Positions 9,052 to 17,024 of a stretch of DNA of 64,000 nucleotides are shown one piece after another. The DNA comes from Paenibacillus sp. FSL R5-0490 (GTDB taxonomy: Bacteria; Bacillota; Bacilli; Bacillales; Cytobacillaceae): assembly GCF_001956215.1 (NCBI RefSeq), contig NZ_MRTQ01000002.1, positions 1 through 64,000 of the forward strand, written 5' to 3'. Made by a program: the position numbers and the translations under genes. The notes beneath the pieces are model-generated. The model had not been told where the DNA came from and made no database searches. It saw only the letters and a list, made by a program, of their open reading frames with translations. Within the stretch, counting starts at the first letter, position 1. Each line of letters starts with the position of its first letter.

Positions 9052-9381
9052 ATGTACAGCCAATCTTTTGAAGAATGCATCCAAGCTTGTTTAGAGTGTA
9101 TGAAAGCCTGTAATGTGTGCTATGATGCATGCTTGGAAGAAGAGAATGTTAAAATGATGGCAGAATGTATTCGCCTGGACAGGGAGTGTGCTGATATCTG
9201 TGCCTTTGCTGCTAAGGCAATGCAGTCTGAGAGCCCCTTTGTCAAGCAAATTTGCAATCTATGTGCAGATATATGCGATGCGTGCGGAAATGAGTGCAAA
9301 AAACACGATCACGATCATTGCCAGCTCTGTGCAGAAGCATGCTTTAAGTGTGCAGAAGAATGCCGTAAAATGGCTGCTTAA
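9052..9381 (+). CDS. Four-helix-bundle copper-storage protein (Csp/DUF326 family)
   Basis: 109 residues with 19 cysteines, mostly in CxxxC or CxxC spacing along amphipathic helices. This is the layout of Csp-type copper-storage proteins (PF03860, DUF326; B. subtilis YhjQ). In that family the cysteines line the core of a four-helix bundle and bind many Cu(I) ions. No signal peptide, so it is a cytosolic Csp3-like form. A HDHDH patch lies near residues 86-90. The start ATG at 9052 follows AAAGGGTGATAAGG; a longer frame reaching back into ltaS has no start support. Terminator follows. The next gene encodes a His/Met-rich lipoprotein, consistent with a copper-related pair. Confidence 0.88.
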   Translation: MYSQSFEECIQACLECMKACNVCYDACLEEENVKMMAECIRLDRECADICAFAAKAMQSESPFVKQICNLCADICDACGNECKKHDHDHCQLCAEACFKCAEECRKMAA

Positions 9382-9391
9382 ATTAGCAGAC

Positions 9392-9421
9392 AAAACAGAC
9401 ATCCAGCAGGGTGTCTGTTTT
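9392..9421 (+). terminator. Terminator after csp-like gene
   Basis: Stem AAAACAGACATCC with GGTGTCTGTTTT (9392-9404 with 9410-9421) around a 5-base loop, T-rich 3' side. Confidence 0.8.
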
Positions 9422-9562
9422 CATCCTGGATTATTGCAATATTGTACATATTTTCCATCTGCCAGGGCAGTATTAATTAAAATAGACATTTGTATACCTG
9501 TTTCATAATTTCTGCACAATTTATTGCCATACTAACTTCATGAAGAAAAGGAGGAATTGAAT

Positions 9563-10162
9563 ATGTTATCAAGAAAAAAATTCGCCATTTGGTTTGTTTC
9601 TCTGGCTGCCGCGCTAACTCTAACTGCCTGCGGCGGAAATGACGGGGATAATGGACAGGAAAGTGCCAGCAAAGAAGAGAGCACAACGAATAATGAAAGC
9701 AGCGGCCATTCAGGAGACCATTCAGGCATGGATCATTCCAGCTCCGGAGAAGTTCCTGAAGGAATAAAGGAAGCTGAAAACCCTAAATATGAAGTTGGAA
9801 GCAAAGCCTTTATTACAGAAGGACATATGGAGGGGATGGAGGGAGCAGAAGCAACTATTACAGGTGCATATAATACAATCGTATATACGGTCTCTTATAC
9901 ACCAACCACTGGCGGAAAAAAAGTTAAAAATCATAAATGGGTAGTTCATGAGGAGATTGCTGATGCAGGGGAGGAACCATTTAAAGAAGGCGACGAGGTA
10001 ACATTAAATGCAAGCCACATGAAGGGGATGGAAGGAGCAGCTGCCGAAATCGATTCTGTGAAGGAAACAACTGTCTATATGGTTGACTTTACTACAGCTG
10101 ACGGGCAGGAAGTAAAAAATCACATGTGGGTAACAGAAAACGAGTTTTCTCCTGCTGAATAA
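9563..10162 (+). CDS. YdhK-family (DUF1541) lipoprotein
   Basis: Secreted lipoprotein of about 199 residues. A signal peptide ends in the lipobox LTAC (Cys about residue 23), followed by a Ser/Asn/Glu-rich linker with a His/Met cluster (HSGDHSGMDH). Two tandem DUF1541 repeats (about 75-130 and 140-197) each contain H-M-x-GMEGAxA and a VKNHxWV motif. The His/Met cluster and the neighbouring copper-storage gene suggest metal binding outside the cell; this is inference, as DUF1541 has no established activity. The ATG at 9563 is eight bases past AGGAGG; the in-frame TTG two codons earlier is too close to it. Confidence 0.85.
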   Translation: MLSRKKFAIWFVSLAAALTLTACGGNDGDNGQESASKEESTTNNESSGHSGDHSGMDHSSSGEVPEGIKEAENPKYEVGSKAFITEGHMEGMEGAEATITGAYNTIVYTVSYTPTTGGKKVKNHKWVVHEEIADAGEEPFKEGDEVTLNASHMKGMEGAAAEIDSVKETTVYMVDFTTADGQEVKNHMWVTENEFSPAE

Positions 10163-10167
10163 TATAG

Positions 10168-10209
10168 AAAGTTAAGGAGCTTATCTGCAGAAGATAAGCT
10201 CTTTAACTT
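10168..10209. terminator. Bidirectional terminator
   Basis: A long near-perfect stem (10168-10186 with 10192-10209) lies between the convergent ydhK-like and VTT-domain genes. Confidence 0.8.
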
Positions 10210-10763
10210 AATTTATAATTTTTATATAAATAGTAAATTAAAAAGAAGAACGCAACTAAGAGAAAAATGGCTATTTGCAGCTCCCTTTCAAATTTTAGTA
10301 TATGTGAAACAGCAAAGGCTTCCATGAACAGTGCAGGTACTTTACCGATCGTGCTGGCAATGCCGAAGGGCAGAAGCCTCATTTTGCTGTATGCAGCTGC
10401 CAGTGTGACTGCACCTGATGGGACAAAAGGCAAGACCCTCAGCAAAACAACCATGAAAAACGCATCTGGACCTTCCGCACTCTGAAGCTTAGAAAAAAAT
10501 TGGTTATTCTTAAGCTGAGGAAAAGAGGAAGTAAGCTTGGTGATTCCTTTGCGATAAAGTATAAAACTTATAATTGCTCCGGCTGCTTCTCCGATGATCA
10601 AAAGGACTAGACCCGCTTTTAAATCAAAAGCGGCAACTGTTCCAGCCGTAATAAAGGCACTTGGGAGGAATCCAGTTATTGCTGCAGCAATGTTCATGAA
10701 TATACTAAATAAAGCCGCCAATATCGGTTCATCTGAAAGCGATTCGATGATATCAGAAAACAT
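10203..10763 (-). CDS. TVP38/TMEM64-family (VTT domain) membrane protein
   Basis: 186 residues with about five hydrophobic segments. It has VTT-domain features: GFLPSAFITAG near residue 32, GEAAGAIISFILYR at 58-71 and LRVLPFVPSGAVTLAA near 108-123. Eukaryotic VTT members are lipid scramblases; the bacterial ones are poorly defined. It begins three bases after the response-regulator gene stop, with AAAGGA before its ATG, so it is the third gene of a kinase-regulator-VTT operon. This suggests a role in the envelope response controlled by that system. Length is close to the short bacterial members. Confidence 0.8.
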   Translation of the reverse strand: MFSDIIESLSDEPILAALFSIFMNIAAAITGFLPSAFITAGTVAAFDLKAGLVLLIIGEAAGAIISFILYRKGITKLTSSFPQLKNNQFFSKLQSAEGPDAFFMVVLLRVLPFVPSGAVTLAAAYSKMRLLPFGIASTIGKVPALFMEAFAVSHILKFERELQIAIFLLVAFFFLIYYLYKNYKLS

Positions 10764-10766
10764 CTA

Positions 10767-11444
10767 TTAATCCTTTCCGGCCCATTTATAGCCTAAACCC
10801 CAGACAGTCGTCAGATACTCATCTGCAGGAAACCCGGCTTTCCTTAATTTTTCACGTAAATTTCTTACATGCGAATCAATGGTGCGATCTTCGATTGACA
10901 CTCCATAACCCCAAACAGAGCCTATTAAATGCTCACGTGAAAATACTCTGTTCAAGTTTGAGAGGAAAAGGCTTAACATTGAAAACTCTTTTGGAGTTAA
11001 CAGAATTTCCTTATTTTTATAGGAAAGCTCAAAAGAATCTTCTTTAAGTTCCAGCCCTTTAAAGGTTTTGGTTTTTCCATCTTTTTTGCTTCTTCTTAAA
11101 ACCGCTTCAATCCTTGCAGATAATTCCTCTTCATCGAACGGCTTCAAAATATAATCATCTGCTCCAATGTTCAATCCTTTTACAATGTCCGGCTTTTCGC
11201 TTTTGGCAGTAAGCATGATGATAGGAATATCCCAATATTTTTTTATTTCCTTGCATACACTCCATCCATCCATTTCAGGCATCATGACATCTAAAAGGAC
11301 CAGATCTGCAGAATGGGTTTCCAAGTAAAGCAAGGCATCTGAACCTGAAGTCAATTTTATGCAATTGTAGCCGCGCGGCGCTAAGTATAGAGAAATTAGA
11401 TCAAGCATTCTAGTTTCATCGTCAACCAAAAGTATTGTTTTCAT
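10767..11444 (-). CDS. OmpR/PhoB-family response regulator
   Basis: 225 residues. The receiver domain (1-115) carries the acidic pair DD (8-9), phosphoacceptor Asp52 in LLDVMMPEMDGW, Thr in MLTAKSEKPD and Lys in LKPF. A winged-helix DNA-binding domain (about 128-223) ends with TVWGLGYKW. It is expected to be phosphorylated by the kinase encoded just upstream, whose stop overlaps this start codon (ATGA). The VTT-domain gene follows three bases later. The ligand or stress sensed is unknown; B. subtilis has many paralogues, so no symbol is given. Confidence 0.92.
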   Translation of the reverse strand: MKTILLVDDETRMLDLISLYLAPRGYNCIKLTSGSDALLYLETHSADLVLLDVMMPEMDGWSVCKEIKKYWDIPIIMLTAKSEKPDIVKGLNIGADDYILKPFDEEELSARIEAVLRRSKKDGKTKTFKGLELKEDSFELSYKNKEILLTPKEFSMLSLFLSNLNRVFSREHLIGSVWGYGVSIEDRTIDSHVRNLREKLRKAGFPADEYLTTVWGLGYKWAGKD

Positions 11445-12826
11445 CTTTCCGTTTCTCCCTTAAAAACAATTTCAAATTCTGTTCCTTCACCTTCTCTGCT
11501 GAAGACAGAAATAGTCCCTCCATGGGCATGGACAAGTTCTTTCACAATGGCGAGTCCAAGACCTGTACCCCCAAGAGCTCTTGCACGTGATTTATCCACC
11601 CGGTAAAAACGATTAAAGATAAAGGGCAGTTCCTCTTCAGAGATTCCTCTTCCGGAATCATTTATTCTGATGATGACATGTTTTTTAGTCCTGCTTACCT
11701 CTACTGTTGTTTTATCTCCAGCTGAGGAATATTTAATCGCGTTATCCAGAAGATTAAATATGATTTGCTCCAGCCTTGATCCATCCGCCGAAAGGATGAT
11801 TGATTCACGGCAGCTGACAGATAGCTGCATGCCTTTTTCAGCGAAAGCCGGAGAAAATTTTGTTTCAATTTTATTCATTAATTTCTTCAAGTCTATTGGT
11901 TTTTTTATAATATCAAAGGTATTTTTATCAATCTTTGCCAAATCGAAAAGATTTTTAACCATATCTGAAAGCCGGTTGGTTTCCTCCAGGATAATCGATA
12001 AATACTGATTTCTCTCTTCCGGGCTCAGGTTCCGCTTCTGAACTATATCCGCATACCCCTTTATATAAGTAAGAGGAGTGCGAAGTTCGTGGGAAATACT
12101 GGATAAAAATTCACTGCGTTCTTCTCTGAGATAATTCAGGTCGCCCGCCAATAACTGGATGGACCGTGCTAAATCCCCAAGTTCATCGTCACCGGTTTTA
12201 GGAAGGGAAACTGAAAAATCACCGCTGCTTATTTGTGAGGTGGCTTCCTTCATTTTAATCAGCGGTTTCGCCAGAGCCTTTGATAAAAAGATAATGATCG
12301 TAATGGTAAAAATGACGGCAATGAACCCGGCTATTAGAAATTGTTCATTTAAGCGTGAGATTAACGACTGAATCCAGGCTGTATCTTGAAACATATATAC
12401 ATAGCCAATCAGCACACCATCCTGTTCAATCGGGCTGACAGTTGAAATATAATCTTCTTCTTTCCAATTGTCACCAATGGTTTTGCCCTCCCTATCAGAA
12501 GATGTAGCCGGCTTTTCTATGTACCTTTGGATCAAACTGCTATCAACAGAAGAACCAAGGATTTCCTTGGTTGAATTTGTAATAACTACATCTGTAGTGG
12601 CTTCAGATTCCATCAGAGCTACATGGGAAATCGTATTTTCATCAAAATGATTTTCGAGTATAGCACGGTGTGAATTGCCGCGTGTCTGCAAGGCTATGAG
12701 CTCTTCTTCCACACGTGATTCAACAAGGGTACTATGTAAAAAGAAGAACATAGTTGTTTCTAGGCCAAAAAGGATCAGAAGGAACAGCAGACCGAGCTTC
12801 ATAGAAAGTTTTTTCAAAGAACTCAC
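11441..12826 (-). CDS. HAMP-containing sensor histidine kinase
   Basis: 461 residues. TM1 (about 10-32), an extracytoplasmic sensor domain (33-160), TM2 (162-183), HAMP (about 183-237), a HisKA dimerisation domain with His246 in SSISHELRTP, and an ATPase domain with NLLDNAIKYS (N box), DSGRGI (G1) and GGTGLGLAI (G2). Overlaps the regulator gene by four bases. The longest frame begins at GTG 12826; a TTG three codons later is also possible, so the exact start is open. The sensor domain has no motif I recognise. The signal is unknown; copper genes lie downstream of the operon but on the opposite strand. Confidence 0.9.
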   Translation of the reverse strand: MSSLKKLSMKLGLLFLLILFGLETTMFFFLHSTLVESRVEEELIALQTRGNSHRAILENHFDENTISHVALMESEATTDVVITNSTKEILGSSVDSSLIQRYIEKPATSSDREGKTIGDNWKEEDYISTVSPIEQDGVLIGYVYMFQDTAWIQSLISRLNEQFLIAGFIAVIFTITIIIFLSKALAKPLIKMKEATSQISSGDFSVSLPKTGDDELGDLARSIQLLAGDLNYLREERSEFLSSISHELRTPLTYIKGYADIVQKRNLSPEERNQYLSIILEETNRLSDMVKNLFDLAKIDKNTFDIIKKPIDLKKLMNKIETKFSPAFAEKGMQLSVSCRESIILSADGSRLEQIIFNLLDNAIKYSSAGDKTTVEVSRTKKHVIIRINDSGRGISEEELPFIFNRFYRVDKSRARALGGTGLGLAIVKELVHAHGGTISVFSREGEGTEFEIVFKGETER

Positions 12827-12978
12827 TCATTTCAAATCAATTACTTCTATTATAGTCGAAATGTTTGAAGAAACGATGCAGAAGAGGTATATGTTTTAAT
12901 AGGACTGTAGAAGGTAAAATAGAATAAGGATTAATACTAACGAAAAATAAGTATACAGTCATACAGGAGGTATTTTAA

Positions 12979-13212
12979 ATGAGCGAATGTAAATTGGATC
13001 ATACTCCGGAAGATGTTCAAAAAAAATTTGAACAGCAGAGAGGTTTTCTCCCGGAAGATATGAACCCGCTGTTTCAGGCATTTTTCCAGCAGGAACATAC
13101 ACAGGATATCTTAAATGAGGTCTTCCATCTGCTGAAAAAATTTGATCTTGCTTCTGAAGAAGAACGAACAGAACGTGTCAGCAGGCTTTACCTTGTACTA
13201 AAGAATGTTTAA
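12979..13212 (+). CDS. Small uncharacterised protein
   Basis: 77 residues, charged and probably helical, with no membrane segment or signal peptide. I do not recognise it. A good ribosome site (AGGAGG about 11 bases before ATG) and a strong terminator right after the stop support expression as a single gene. It contains the pattern PEDMNPLFQAFF and an acidic stretch SEEERTERV, the sort of composition seen in small conserved Bacillaceae proteins of unknown role. Confidence 0.65.
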   Translation: MSECKLDHTPEDVQKKFEQQRGFLPEDMNPLFQAFFQQEHTQDILNEVFHLLKKFDLASEEERTERVSRLYLVLKNV

Positions 13213-13213
13213 T

Positions 13214-13252
13214 AAAAAATTGCCGCCTCTGATTTATATGCGGCAATTTTTT
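13214..13252. terminator. Terminator
   Basis: A 13-bp stem (13214-13226 with 13240-13252) with A- and T-rich ends around a 13-base loop. Confidence 0.85.
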
Positions 13253-13344
13253 ATGTGCATTACAATTTTTTTGTAGCTATTAAAATTTTATTTTAACTAT
13301 ATTGTTTTTATGTTATTATGAAATTAAAGAGAAATATAGAGTAG

Positions 13345-13366
13345 TATAATATTGAAAGCGATTTCA
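13345..13366 (+). promoter_or_regulatory. -10 element and CcpA cre site of the regulator-sda operon
   Basis: TATAAT at 13345-13350 is followed by TGAAAGCGATTTCA at 13353-13366, a full match to the cre consensus TGWAANCGNTNWCA. The cre overlaps the probable transcription start, a position where CcpA normally represses. The coding start TTG lies at 13385. Confidence 0.75.
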
Positions 13367-13384
13367 TTAAAGGAAGTGACAAAG

Positions 13385-14059
13385 TTGAAGGAATGCCATA
13401 GACCTGTTTTTGATTTGGCGATCCGGACTGCAGATATGCTTGTGCGAATGTTTGGTTCCCGCTGTGAAGTGGCCGTGCACGATTTCAGCGACTTAAAAAA
13501 ATCGCTTATCCATATAGCAGGAGATATAACCGAAAGAAAGATCGGGTCACCCATCACCGACCTTGTATTGAATGAATTAGCCAAACATAAAAACGATGTA
13601 AATGATATTGCGAATTATAAAACACAGTCCAAAAAAGGAAATGTCATGAAATCATCTACGATTTTTCTCCGGGATGATGAAAATAAAGTAATTGGCGCAT
13701 TATGCCTTAATTATGATATTAGTCTGCTCATGCAATTCGGAGGAGAAATTGAACAATTTATCAGCTTTGATGAACATTCATCTAAATCGGAAACCTTTTT
13801 TAATTCCGTTCAGGATGTTATTCACGAGATGGTAGATCAGGTTCTTCAGAGCTTTAAGAAGGCACCTTCATTGATGACGCTTGAAGAAAAAGTTGAATGT
13901 GTACGCCAGCTTGAAGATAAAGGGACATTCCTCATTAAAGGGGCAACTGATTATGTCGCATCGGTTCTGGGGGTTTCGAAATTTACCATCTATAATTACC
14001 TTCAGAAAATCAGAACAATAAATGAGCTCCAGCCGGAAGCAGCCCTGGAGCATAAATAA
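13385..14059 (+). CDS. YheO/DauR-type PAS-HTH transcriptional regulator
   Basis: 224 residues. The N-terminal part (about 1-115) matches the YheO-like PAS domain (FGSRCEVAVHDFSD and the later LRDDENKVIGALCLNYD). The C-terminal part (about 160-212) is the matching HTH domain (GATDYVASVLGVSKFTIYNYLQKIR). Family members sense small molecules; DauR controls D-arginine use. The gene precedes sdaAB-sdaAA by 78 bases on the same strand, so control of serine deamination is likely but inferred. The TTG at 13385, after GGAAGTG, is chosen; an upstream in-frame TTG (13352) lies in the cre site. Confidence 0.85.
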   Translation: MKECHRPVFDLAIRTADMLVRMFGSRCEVAVHDFSDLKKSLIHIAGDITERKIGSPITDLVLNELAKHKNDVNDIANYKTQSKKGNVMKSSTIFLRDDENKVIGALCLNYDISLLMQFGGEIEQFISFDEHSSKSETFFNSVQDVIHEMVDQVLQSFKKAPSLMTLEEKVECVRQLEDKGTFLIKGATDYVASVLGVSKFTIYNYLQKIRTINELQPEAALEHK

Positions 14060-14137
14060 GAGTAGTTATTAAAATAGATGCTGTTATCATTACAGCTTTA
14101 TCCAATTATAGACCTTAACAGTAAAGGGGCATACAAA

Positions 14138-14800
14138 ATGAAATACAGATCAGCATTTGATATTATCGGCCCGGTTATGATCGGTCCTTCAAGCTCTCAT
14201 ACAGCAGGAGCGGCACGCATTGGACGTGTTGCCCGGACTCTTTTTGGAAAACAGCCGTCCAAAGCAGAGATTTCCTTATATGGTTCTTTTGCAAAAACCT
14301 ATAAAGGACATGGCACGGACGTGGCGATTGTTGGCGGTATCCTTGACTTTGACACCTTTGACGAGCGAATTCCTTCTGCCCTTCAATTAGCTGAAGAAGC
14401 TGGGATTGAAGTCATTTTTACAGTTGAAGATACTGTTACAGACCATCCTAATACGGTAAGAGTGAAGCTGACTGATGGTGATCGTGAAATTGAACTTGTA
14501 GGAATATCCATTGGCGGCGGAACCATTGAAATAACTGAACTGAATTCCTTTGAACTTAAATTATCCGGGGAGCATCCTGCCATTTTAGTTGTTCATAACG
14601 ATCAGTTTGGTGTTATCTCCGCTGTAACGAATATTTTATCCAAGCACCAGATCAATATTGGGCATATGGAAGTTTCGCGCAAGGAAAAAGGAAAAATGGC
14701 CATCATGGTTATTGAAGTGGATCAGAAGATCGACCAGGATGTGATGACGGAGCTTGAAGGGCTTCCAAATGTAACGCAAATAATCAGAATGGTTGACTAA
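14138..14800 (+). CDS. sdaAB: L-serine dehydratase, iron-sulfur type, beta subunit
   Basis: Beta chain of the [4Fe-4S] L-serine ammonia-lyase that turns L-serine into pyruvate and ammonia in the cytosol. 220 residues. The N-terminal part has the SDH_beta signature SAFDIIGPVMIGPSSSHTAG and the C-terminal 75 residues form an ACT domain (ILVVHNDQFGVISAVTNILSKHQINIGHMEVSR). Two-chain enzymes of this kind are usual in Firmicutes. The ATG at 14138 is eight bases after AAAGGGG and gives the family's usual N-terminus; an upstream frame extension lacks support. Followed after 31 bases by the alpha subunit. Confidence 0.95.
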   Translation: MKYRSAFDIIGPVMIGPSSSHTAGAARIGRVARTLFGKQPSKAEISLYGSFAKTYKGHGTDVAIVGGILDFDTFDERIPSALQLAEEAGIEVIFTVEDTVTDHPNTVRVKLTDGDREIELVGISIGGGTIEITELNSFELKLSGEHPAILVVHNDQFGVISAVTNILSKHQINIGHMEVSRKEKGKMAIMVIEVDQKIDQDVMTELEGLPNVTQIIRMVD

Positions 14801-14831
14801 TAGTTAGCTGGTCATCAGGAGGGAAAGTCTA

Positions 14832-15710
14832 ATGTTATTTAGAAATGTTGCTGAGCTTGTAGAGCTCGCTGAAAATAAAGGTGTAAAAATAGCTGAAATT
14901 ATGATTCAGCAGGAGATAGAAGTAACGGGATTAACACGTGATGAAATTATTGCCAAAATGGACCGCAACTTGACTGTCATGGAACAGGCAGTTGAGAGGG
15001 GACTGAAAGGGGTAACATCTGTTACAGGACTTACAGGCGGCGATGCAGTTCTTCTGCAAAAATACATTCAGAGCGGAAAGGCTTTATCAGGAAATATTTT
15101 ATTGGATGCTGTCAGCAAAGCAGTCGCAACCAATGAAGTTAATGCAGCAATGGGTATAATCTGTGCCACACCGACAGCAGGTTCAGCGGGCGTGGTGCCG
15201 GGTACGTTGTTCGCTGTAAAAGAAGTCCTCAAACCCACACGGATGGAAATGATCGAATTCCTGTTTACTTCCGCAGCTTTTGGCTTTGTTGTGGCAAACA
15301 ATGCCTCCATTTCAGGTGCAGCTGGAGGATGTCAGGCTGAGGTCGGGTCTGCAAGCGGCATGGCGGCAGCTTCCATCGTAGAACTGGCAGGCGGAACACC
15401 AAAGCAGGCCGCCGAAGCGATGGCAATTACACTTAAGAATATGCTGGGCCTTGTATGTGATCCAGTTGCCGGACTAGTAGAAGTTCCATGTGTAAAGCGG
15501 AATGCCATGGGTGCATCCAATGCCATGACAGCTGCAGATATGGCACTTGCCGGAATTACGAGCAGAATTCCATGTGATGAAGTCATTAACGCAATGTTCC
15601 TTATCGGGCAATCTATGCCGTCAGCACTAAGGGAAACAGCTGAGGGAGGACTCGCTGCAACGCCTACCGGCAGAAGACTGCAGGAAGAGATTTTTGGTAA
15701 AAAGCAGTAA
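14832..15710 (+). CDS. sdaAA: L-serine dehydratase, iron-sulfur type, alpha subunit
   Basis: Catalytic chain that holds the [4Fe-4S] cluster of L-serine dehydratase. 292 residues with the family motifs ATPTAGSAGVVPGTLFA (about 113-130), GAAGGCQAEVGSASGMAAA (about 158-176) and VCDPVAGLVEVPCVKRNAMG (about 212-231), which supply the cluster cysteines. RBS AGGAGG precedes the ATG. It is the last gene of the regulator-sdaAB-sdaAA unit and is followed by a strong terminator. With the upstream cre site, the operon is probably shut down on preferred sugars. Confidence 0.95.
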   Translation: MLFRNVAELVELAENKGVKIAEIMIQQEIEVTGLTRDEIIAKMDRNLTVMEQAVERGLKGVTSVTGLTGGDAVLLQKYIQSGKALSGNILLDAVSKAVATNEVNAAMGIICATPTAGSAGVVPGTLFAVKEVLKPTRMEMIEFLFTSAAFGFVVANNASISGAAGGCQAEVGSASGMAAASIVELAGGTPKQAAEAMAITLKNMLGLVCDPVAGLVEVPCVKRNAMGASNAMTAADMALAGITSRIPCDEVINAMFLIGQSMPSALRETAEGGLAATPTGRRLQEEIFGKKQ

Positions 15711-15728
15711 TTTTATTTAATGGCTTAT

Positions 15729-15758
15729 AAACACCAATTCATTTGCGAATTGGTGTTT
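15729..15758 (+). terminator. Terminator of the sda operon
   Basis: Perfect 12-bp stem (15729-15740 with 15747-15758) and 6-base loop. Confidence 0.85.
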
Positions 15759-15824
15759 AAATTTGGAAGGAAAAAAGGTATGCTTATTTTGGATTATTTT
15801 TAAAAGGGGAGAGAAAAAAGAGTT

Positions 15825-16937
15825 TTGAAAGTTATAAGAGGAACTATTATTACTATTGTTATTGTGTTTATGCTTTTAATGAGCATAGCTGCTCCTGCGG
15901 CATTTATTGGGTTAGCAATCTTTTTAATTGGTTTATATTTAAATAACCAGCACCGTAAATATAAAATAAATTTTAATAAATCGGGCTGGATTATGGCAGC
16001 AGGCTTCATTTTATCCATATTTTTAGCAACTGCAGATTCCGATGCAACCGAAACGGTAAATGAGCCTGAGAAGGAACAAATACAATCAGAAGAGAATGAA
16101 GCAGAGAAAAAAACTGAAGACGAAAAGCTTGCCCAAGAGAAGGCTGAAGAAGAGGAAGCAAAAAAGCAAGCTGAGGAGCAAGCTCGGCTAGAAGCAGAAC
16201 AGGAAGAAAAACAGAAGCAGGAAGAGGCTGAAAAGCAAAAACAGGAACAAAGGCAGGCTGCAGAGAGCTTGGGCCTGGAATTAGTTACCGTTGGCAGAGT
16301 AGTAGACGGTGACACAATTGAAACCTCTGATGGCAGAAAAGTCCGCCTGATTGGAGTAAACACTCCAGAATCAACAACAAGAGTAGAAGAATACGGGAAA
16401 GAAGCAAGCCAATTTACCACATCTGAGCTGACTGGCAAGAAAGTCTGGGTGCAAAAGGATGTGTCGGACACAGATCGGTATGGCCGCCTCCTGAGAATTA
16501 TTTGGCTGGACATTCCGGCGGATGATATGGACGAAGATGAAATACGTGAAAAAATGTTCAATGCCCATTTGGTACTGAATGGTTATGCGGAGCCATCCAC
16601 CTACAATCCGGATGTTAAATATAGTGAATACTTCAGAGAATTTGGCAGGGAAGCAAGAGAAGCCAACAAAGGATTATGGGCTCTCGGAGATGAGGGAACG
16701 ACAAAAGGGGACCTGGATTCTGCAGCTGCAGCCGGTTCGTCAAGCAGTGCCGCTAATAGCGGGTCGAATGACAGCAGCGGTACAGCCGGCAATTCAACTT
16801 CTTCAGAAAGCGGTTCAGAGTCCTACAAAAACTGTACGGAGTTGAGAAAGGTATATCCAAATGGTGTGCCATCTACACACCCTGCATATGATTCAAAGCA
16901 TGATAGAGATAAAGACAATTATGCTTGTGAACGATAA
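15825..16937 (+). CDS. Thermonuclease-family protein with Excalibur domain
   Basis: Predicted membrane-anchored nuclease of 370 residues. Two hydrophobic segments (about 7-40 and 48-66) are followed by a highly charged Glu/Lys/Gln coiled-coil linker (75-145). A staphylococcal-nuclease domain (148-295) has VVDGDTIE, VRLIGVNTPE and SDTDRYGRLLR, covering the calcium Asp and the Arg/Glu catalytic residues. A Ser/Gly-rich linker leads to a C-terminal Excalibur calcium-binding motif (334-370, ending DRDKDNYACER). It should cut nucleic acid outside the membrane. TTG start 11 bases after AAAGGGGAGAG. Single gene with terminator. Confidence 0.88.
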   Translation: MKVIRGTIITIVIVFMLLMSIAAPAAFIGLAIFLIGLYLNNQHRKYKINFNKSGWIMAAGFILSIFLATADSDATETVNEPEKEQIQSEENEAEKKTEDEKLAQEKAEEEEAKKQAEEQARLEAEQEEKQKQEEAEKQKQEQRQAAESLGLELVTVGRVVDGDTIETSDGRKVRLIGVNTPESTTRVEEYGKEASQFTTSELTGKKVWVQKDVSDTDRYGRLLRIIWLDIPADDMDEDEIREKMFNAHLVLNGYAEPSTYNPDVKYSEYFREFGREAREANKGLWALGDEGTTKGDLDSAAAAGSSSSAANSGSNDSSGTAGNSTSSESGSESYKNCTELRKVYPNGVPSTHPAYDSKHDRDKDNYACER

Positions 16938-16943
16938 GAGAAG

Positions 16944-16974
16944 GGCTGGCTCCGGATGTAGAGCCAGCCTCTTT
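16944..16974 (+). terminator. Terminator of nuclease gene
   Basis: A 9-bp GC-rich stem (16944-16952 with 16961-16969) followed by TCTTTT. Confidence 0.85.
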
Positions 16975-17002
16975 TAATAGGCTGCAATGTGAAAAAAAAT
17001 TA

Positions 17003-17024
17003 AGAGCACTGGCGCCAGTGCTCT
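17003..17024 (-). terminator. Perfect 22-bp palindrome acting as terminator
   Basis: AGAGCACTGGC followed directly by its complement, with no spacer base. On the minus strand it is followed by TTAA and eight T, so it fits a terminator for the small minus-strand gene, whose stop codon it overlaps by two bases. Confidence 0.7.

Noticed and set aside
8734-9381. Long open frame reaching from inside ltaS into the copper-storage gene
   Set aside because: Only the last 109 codons show family features and a ribosome site; the rest is out-of-frame ltaS sequence.
15901-16300. Repetitive GAAGAA/AAGCAA-rich stretch as a CRISPR or satellite repeat
   Set aside because: It encodes the charged coiled-coil linker of the nuclease; there are no regular repeats and spacers. 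No CRISPR array occurs in the window.
16371-16568. Opposite-strand and alternative-frame open frames inside long genes (nuclease, ABC-F, catalase and others)
   Set aside because: They lack start signals and family features and shadow well-supported genes.
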